A DNA stretch of 64,000 bases, taken from contig NZ_BMMP01000001.1 of the NCBI RefSeq assembly GCF_014645895.1, positions 221,530 to 285,529 on the forward strand, read 5' to 3'. The stretch's first letter is position 1. Every line of letters starts with the position of its first letter. Origin of the DNA: Streptomyces daqingensis (GTDB taxonomy: Bacteria > Actinomycetota > Actinomycetes > Streptomycetales > Streptomycetaceae). Below, piece by piece: positions 61,785 to 64,000 of this stretch. Both the position numbers and the translations under genes were made by a program. The notes under the pieces were generated by a model. That model saw only the letters and a program-made list of their open reading frames with translations, was not told the origin of the DNA and made no database searches.

Positions 61785-62897
61785 ATGAGCGACGTTCTAA
61801 ACCGCATCCGATCTCGCCCTCGTGGCGAGTGGACGCGTGTTCAGAGGAAGGAGCTGCCCGCCATCGCTGACCAGGTGGTGGATGCTCTGCAGCGCAGCAT
61901 ACCGGCAATGTCCGCTTTTCTGCGTGAAATTGACCGCGAAGATGCACAGTGGGCCGTCGAGCAGGCATTGCTCGCGGCTCTCGGGCAGCATGCCCAGGAA
62001 AACGAAGATTCCGCCAATACGGGAAATACGGACACGGGAACCAATGCGCAGGGCGAGAACGTCACAGCTGCGGTTCCCATCGACCGTGCCCGCCGGCAGC
62101 TGTTCACCGCCCTCATGGGAGAGGAGGAGTACCCGGAAGCCCGCCTGACCGAACTGGCCCGATCCGCCAGGTGGCCGCTGCCCGAGACCGTCCGAGCAAT
62201 CGCACTCGCATCCCCGAGCGAGGTGCCCCAGCTCGCGGCTGCTCTCGGCAACGCCCTGGTCAGTCCGGTCGAGAGCGAACTCTGCCTGCTGATACCCGAT
62301 CCTGAGGACGACCGCGAAGCACTGGAGAACGTGCTGCGCGGTCGCACTGCTGCGATCGGCCACACCGTCCCCCTCAATGACGCGGGGTCCTCGGTGCGCT
62401 GGGCGAGGCGGCTGCTGGAACTGACACCGGCGGGCAACCCCCCGGCCGCCGGCATCGGTGCCAACAGCCAGGACGCGAAAATCCTGTTCGTCGACGACCA
62501 TCTGTCCATGCTCATGCTGCTGCAGGACGAATCGCTTGCATGTGCGCTCTCTTCCCGCTGGCTCGGCCCGCTGGCGGAACTCACGCCGAGGCAGAGCGAG
62601 CGGCTTGAGGTCACGCTGCTGGCGTGGCTGGAGAGCGGGGGAGCACCGGAAGCAGCGAAGACGCTGCAGGTGCACCCCCAGACGGTGCGGTACAGGCTCC
62701 GCCAGATCGAGAAGCTCTTCGGTTCGGCGCTGCGTGATCCCCGCACGCGCTTCGAGTTGGAGATGACCCTGCGCGGCCGGCGGCTGCTGGGGCAGATCCG
62801 GCGGCAGCGCACCCGGGCCGGTCGCAGGGCTCGTGCCGTCACCCCGGGCGTCCGCCCGCTGGGCGTCGCGCGCGAGGCAAGGGTGAACGGTCTCTGA
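61785..62897 (+). CDS. PucR/CdaR-type helix-turn-helix transcriptional regulator
   Basis: The 370-residue product ends in the PucR C-terminal HTH (LTPRQSERLEVTLLAWLESGGAPEAAKTLQVHPQTVRYRLRQIEKLFG, about residues 264-312, then FELEMTLRGRRLL). The N-terminal part (RGEWTRVQRKELPAIADQVVDALQRSIPAM) and a GGDEF-like middle region match actinobacterial members with no clear ligand site. A very basic tail follows the HTH. ATG 61785 has GGAACGAGG upstream. It is divergent from the redox genes and may control them. Confidence 0.88.
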   Translation: MSDVLNRIRSRPRGEWTRVQRKELPAIADQVVDALQRSIPAMSAFLREIDREDAQWAVEQALLAALGQHAQENEDSANTGNTDTGTNAQGENVTAAVPIDRARRQLFTALMGEEEYPEARLTELARSARWPLPETVRAIALASPSEVPQLAAALGNALVSPVESELCLLIPDPEDDREALENVLRGRTAAIGHTVPLNDAGSSVRWARRLLELTPAGNPPAAGIGANSQDAKILFVDDHLSMLMLLQDESLACALSSRWLGPLAELTPRQSERLEVTLLAWLESGGAPEAAKTLQVHPQTVRYRLRQIEKLFGSALRDPRTRFELEMTLRGRRLLGQIRRQRTRAGRRARAVTPGVRPLGVAREARVNGL

Positions 62898-62972
62898 CTT
62901 CCCCCCTCGTCCGATGCCCCCTCGCATCGGAACAGACCCGTCCCCCCACGTGACGACCTGAAGAACCGAAGC

Positions 62973-63015
62973 CCACGGAGGCCCGGACACAGAATCTGTG
63001 TCCGGGCCTCCGTGG
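62973..63015 (+). terminator. Perfect 19-bp terminator stem after the PucR gene
   Basis: CCACGGAGGCCCGGACACA (62973-62991) pairs perfectly with its complement at 62997-63015 over GAATC. Confidence 0.88.
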
Positions 63016-63182
63016 TCGTGCGCCCGGTTCCGCCCCGGGGCCTGGCGGCCCCTGAACTGCGCCTCTGCCCCGACTCCGTGCTCCCGTACGCCGCGTGCTC
63101 ACGCCGCGTGGCGCTCACACGGGCAGCCGGCCGGGGCACCGTCCGGCAGTCGTACCGTCGTACCGTCCTGGTCCGGAAAGGC

Positions 63183-63223
63183 GTCAGCCGCGGGACCGAT
63201 TGCTCGGTGGCCCCGCGGCTGAC
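63183..63223. terminator. 12-bp stem hairpin downstream of the DUF1996 gene
   Basis: GTCAGCCGCGGG (63183-63194) pairs with CCCGCGGCTGAC (63212-63223), with an inner ACCGA/TCGGT stem. It lies 27 bp past the stop of the leftward gene and likely ends its transcript. Confidence 0.75.
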
Positions 63224-63249
63224 TGGTGGTGCAGCCGGTCGCTAGTGCG

Positions 63250-64000
63250 TCAGCACTCGCGGCCTTCGTTGATGCAGCTGACCGCCTCGTCCATCAGGTC
63301 CTCGGGCATGACGTTGATGAAGTCGCTGTGGTCAGTGATCGGCTTGTGCAGCTGCTCCGGGAAACTGTCGACCGCGAACGGGGTGTCCGCGTTCAACAGG
63401 TTCTCGGCGGGGATGTCGTACTTGATCTTCTGCTGCAGCTGCGGGATGGCCTGGAAGCCGTCCGGGCAGGAGCCGTCCTCCTCGGAGAACGCCATGTGGT
63501 CGCGGTGGTTGCCGCTGTCGGTGTTCTGTCCGTCCCAGCAGTTCTGGAAGTTGAAGGTACGGATCATCTGGGCGCCGTCAGGGCAGATCGGGTACTTGTC
63601 CGTCAGCTGACGGTCCTCGAAGCCCTCGCAGCTCCACGACGCGTTGGCGTTGGCGTCGCCGTTGGTGAAGGACTTGGCGTCACCGGTGATGATGCGCAGG
63701 AACTTCGGCATCGCGACGACGTCATCGTTCGTGCCCTTGATGAACTTCAGCGTGGCGCTGGCCGGCTGCAGGATCGAGCCGACGTTGAGGTCGTTCGCCC
63801 CACCGTCACCAGGCTGGGCCTCGGCACCTTCACCGCCGCCGACCTGGTCCTCTTCACCTTCGCCCTGTCCGGCGTCCTGGCCCTGGTCCTGTCCGGCGTC
63901 CTGGCCTTGGTCCTGGCCTTGGTCCTGTCCGGCGTCCTGTCCCTGGTCCTGGCCTTGGTCCTGGCCCTGGTCCTGTCCGGCGTCCTGGCCTTGGTCCTGG
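63250..64000 (-). CDS. DUF1996-domain secreted protein, 3' part (gene continues past the right edge)
   Basis: The frame is open without a stop from the window edge to TGA at 63250-63252, giving about 249 residues. The C-terminal part is a DUF1996 domain: [46 protein letters not shown] and [15 protein letters not shown], with several Cys likely in disulphides. In front of it is an acidic, Gly-rich linker and a Gln/Gly/Asp/Ala tandem repeat reaching the edge. An internal ATG at 63711 is not the start, since the repeat and [15 protein letters not shown] read straight through. Relatives are secreted; the substrate is unknown. Confidence 0.9.
   Translation of the reverse strand, partial: QDQGQDAGQDQGQDQGQDQGQDAGQDQGQDQGQDAGQDQGQDAGQGEGEEDQVGGGEGAEAQPGDGGANDLNVGSILQPASATLKFIKGTNDDVVAMPKFLRIITGDAKSFTNGDANANASWSCEGFEDRQLTDKYPICPDGAQMIRTFNFQNCWDGQNTDSGNHRDHMAFSEEDGSCPDGFQAIPQLQQKIKYDIPAENLLNADTPFAVDSFPEQLHKPITDHSDFINVMPEDLMDEAVSCINEGREC
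63865..64000 (-). repeat. 12-bp tandem repeat encoding (D-[Q/A]-G-Q)n
   Basis: About eleven consecutive 12-bp units (variants of GTCCTGGCCTTG and GTCCTGTCCGGC on the + strand) encode Asp-Gln-Gly-Gln or Asp-Ala-Gly-Gln on the minus strand. They continue to the window edge. They form an extended linker upstream of the DUF1996 domain and are a likely site of copy-number variation. Confidence 0.9.

Noticed and set aside
63250..63711. A 153-codon gene starting at the ATG at 63711
   Set aside because: The frame stays open upstream through a linker and repeat to the window edge, so this ATG is internal to a longer gene.

Overview
This is high-GC actinobacterial DNA, almost certainly from a Streptomyces or a close relative. 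The basis is the gene set itself: a BldD with an intact cyclic-di-GMP signature, the actinomycete nucleoid protein sIHF/mIHF, a PriA without ATPase motifs, many GTG starts, and the order efp-nusB-bldD-pyrR-pyrB-pyrC-orf-carA-carB-pyrD-pyrF-mihF-gmk-rpoZ-coaBC-metK-priA-fmt-rsmB, which is the conserved streptomycete core arrangement as I recall it. No database was searched; all family names come from reading motifs.

Region 1 (1-24470) is core housekeeping. It holds the C-terminal end of an unidentified protein, a degenerate M24 peptidase-like protein, EF-P and NusB. The divergent bldD carries its own BldD box. The pyrimidine operon follows, largely with 4-8 bp overlaps, with a PyrR-binding-loop-like element in front of pyrR. 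Then come mihF, gmk, rpoZ, coaBC, metK, priA, a small HTH protein, fmt and rsmB.

Region 2 (24529-33325) is a catabolic island. A leftward operon (serine-glyoxylate-type aminotransferase, FAD/Fe-S 2-hydroxyacid dehydrogenase, class III CoA-transferase, crotonase-fold protein) diverges from an IclR regulator and a MatC/SLC13-like carrier. Two 17-bp palindromes of the same CCG-N5-CGG design lie in front of the two transcription units and are likely IclR operators.

Region 3 (33448-38247) returns to backbone genes: rpe, a SorC-type regulator, a TrkA-C protein with a CPA2 cation/proton antiporter, and a secreted streptogrisin-like protein whose catalytic serine codon reads glycine.

Region 4 (38745-57663) is the most interesting part: a ribosomal peptide (RiPP) gene cluster. 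A SARP regulator precedes a tightly coupled run: RRE-E1/degenerate-YcaO protein, YcaO protein 1, two-domain SagB-like dehydrogenase, LanB glutamylation protein, LanB elimination protein, M50 membrane protease, ABC exporter pair and YcaO protein 2. A convergent 58-codon gene encodes the precursor, whose 21-residue C-terminal part is Ser/Thr/Cys except for the last Ala. An M20 amidohydrolase is divergent from it. The predicted product is a peptide rich in dehydroamino acids and thiazoles/oxazoles, either goadsporin-like (linear) or thiopeptide-like. No separate pyridine synthase is recognisable. The intergenic region beside the precursor gene carries SARP-type heptamer repeats at 11-bp period.

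Region 5 (57964-64000) holds a lipoprotein with Lipoprotein_15-type repeats, a NuoF-like/ferredoxin fusion, a ferric-reductase-like membrane protein, a PucR-type regulator, and the C-terminal part of a secreted DUF1996 protein with a Gly-Gln-Asp-rich tandem repeat that runs off the window. I saw no tRNA, rRNA, CRISPR array, transposase or attachment site.
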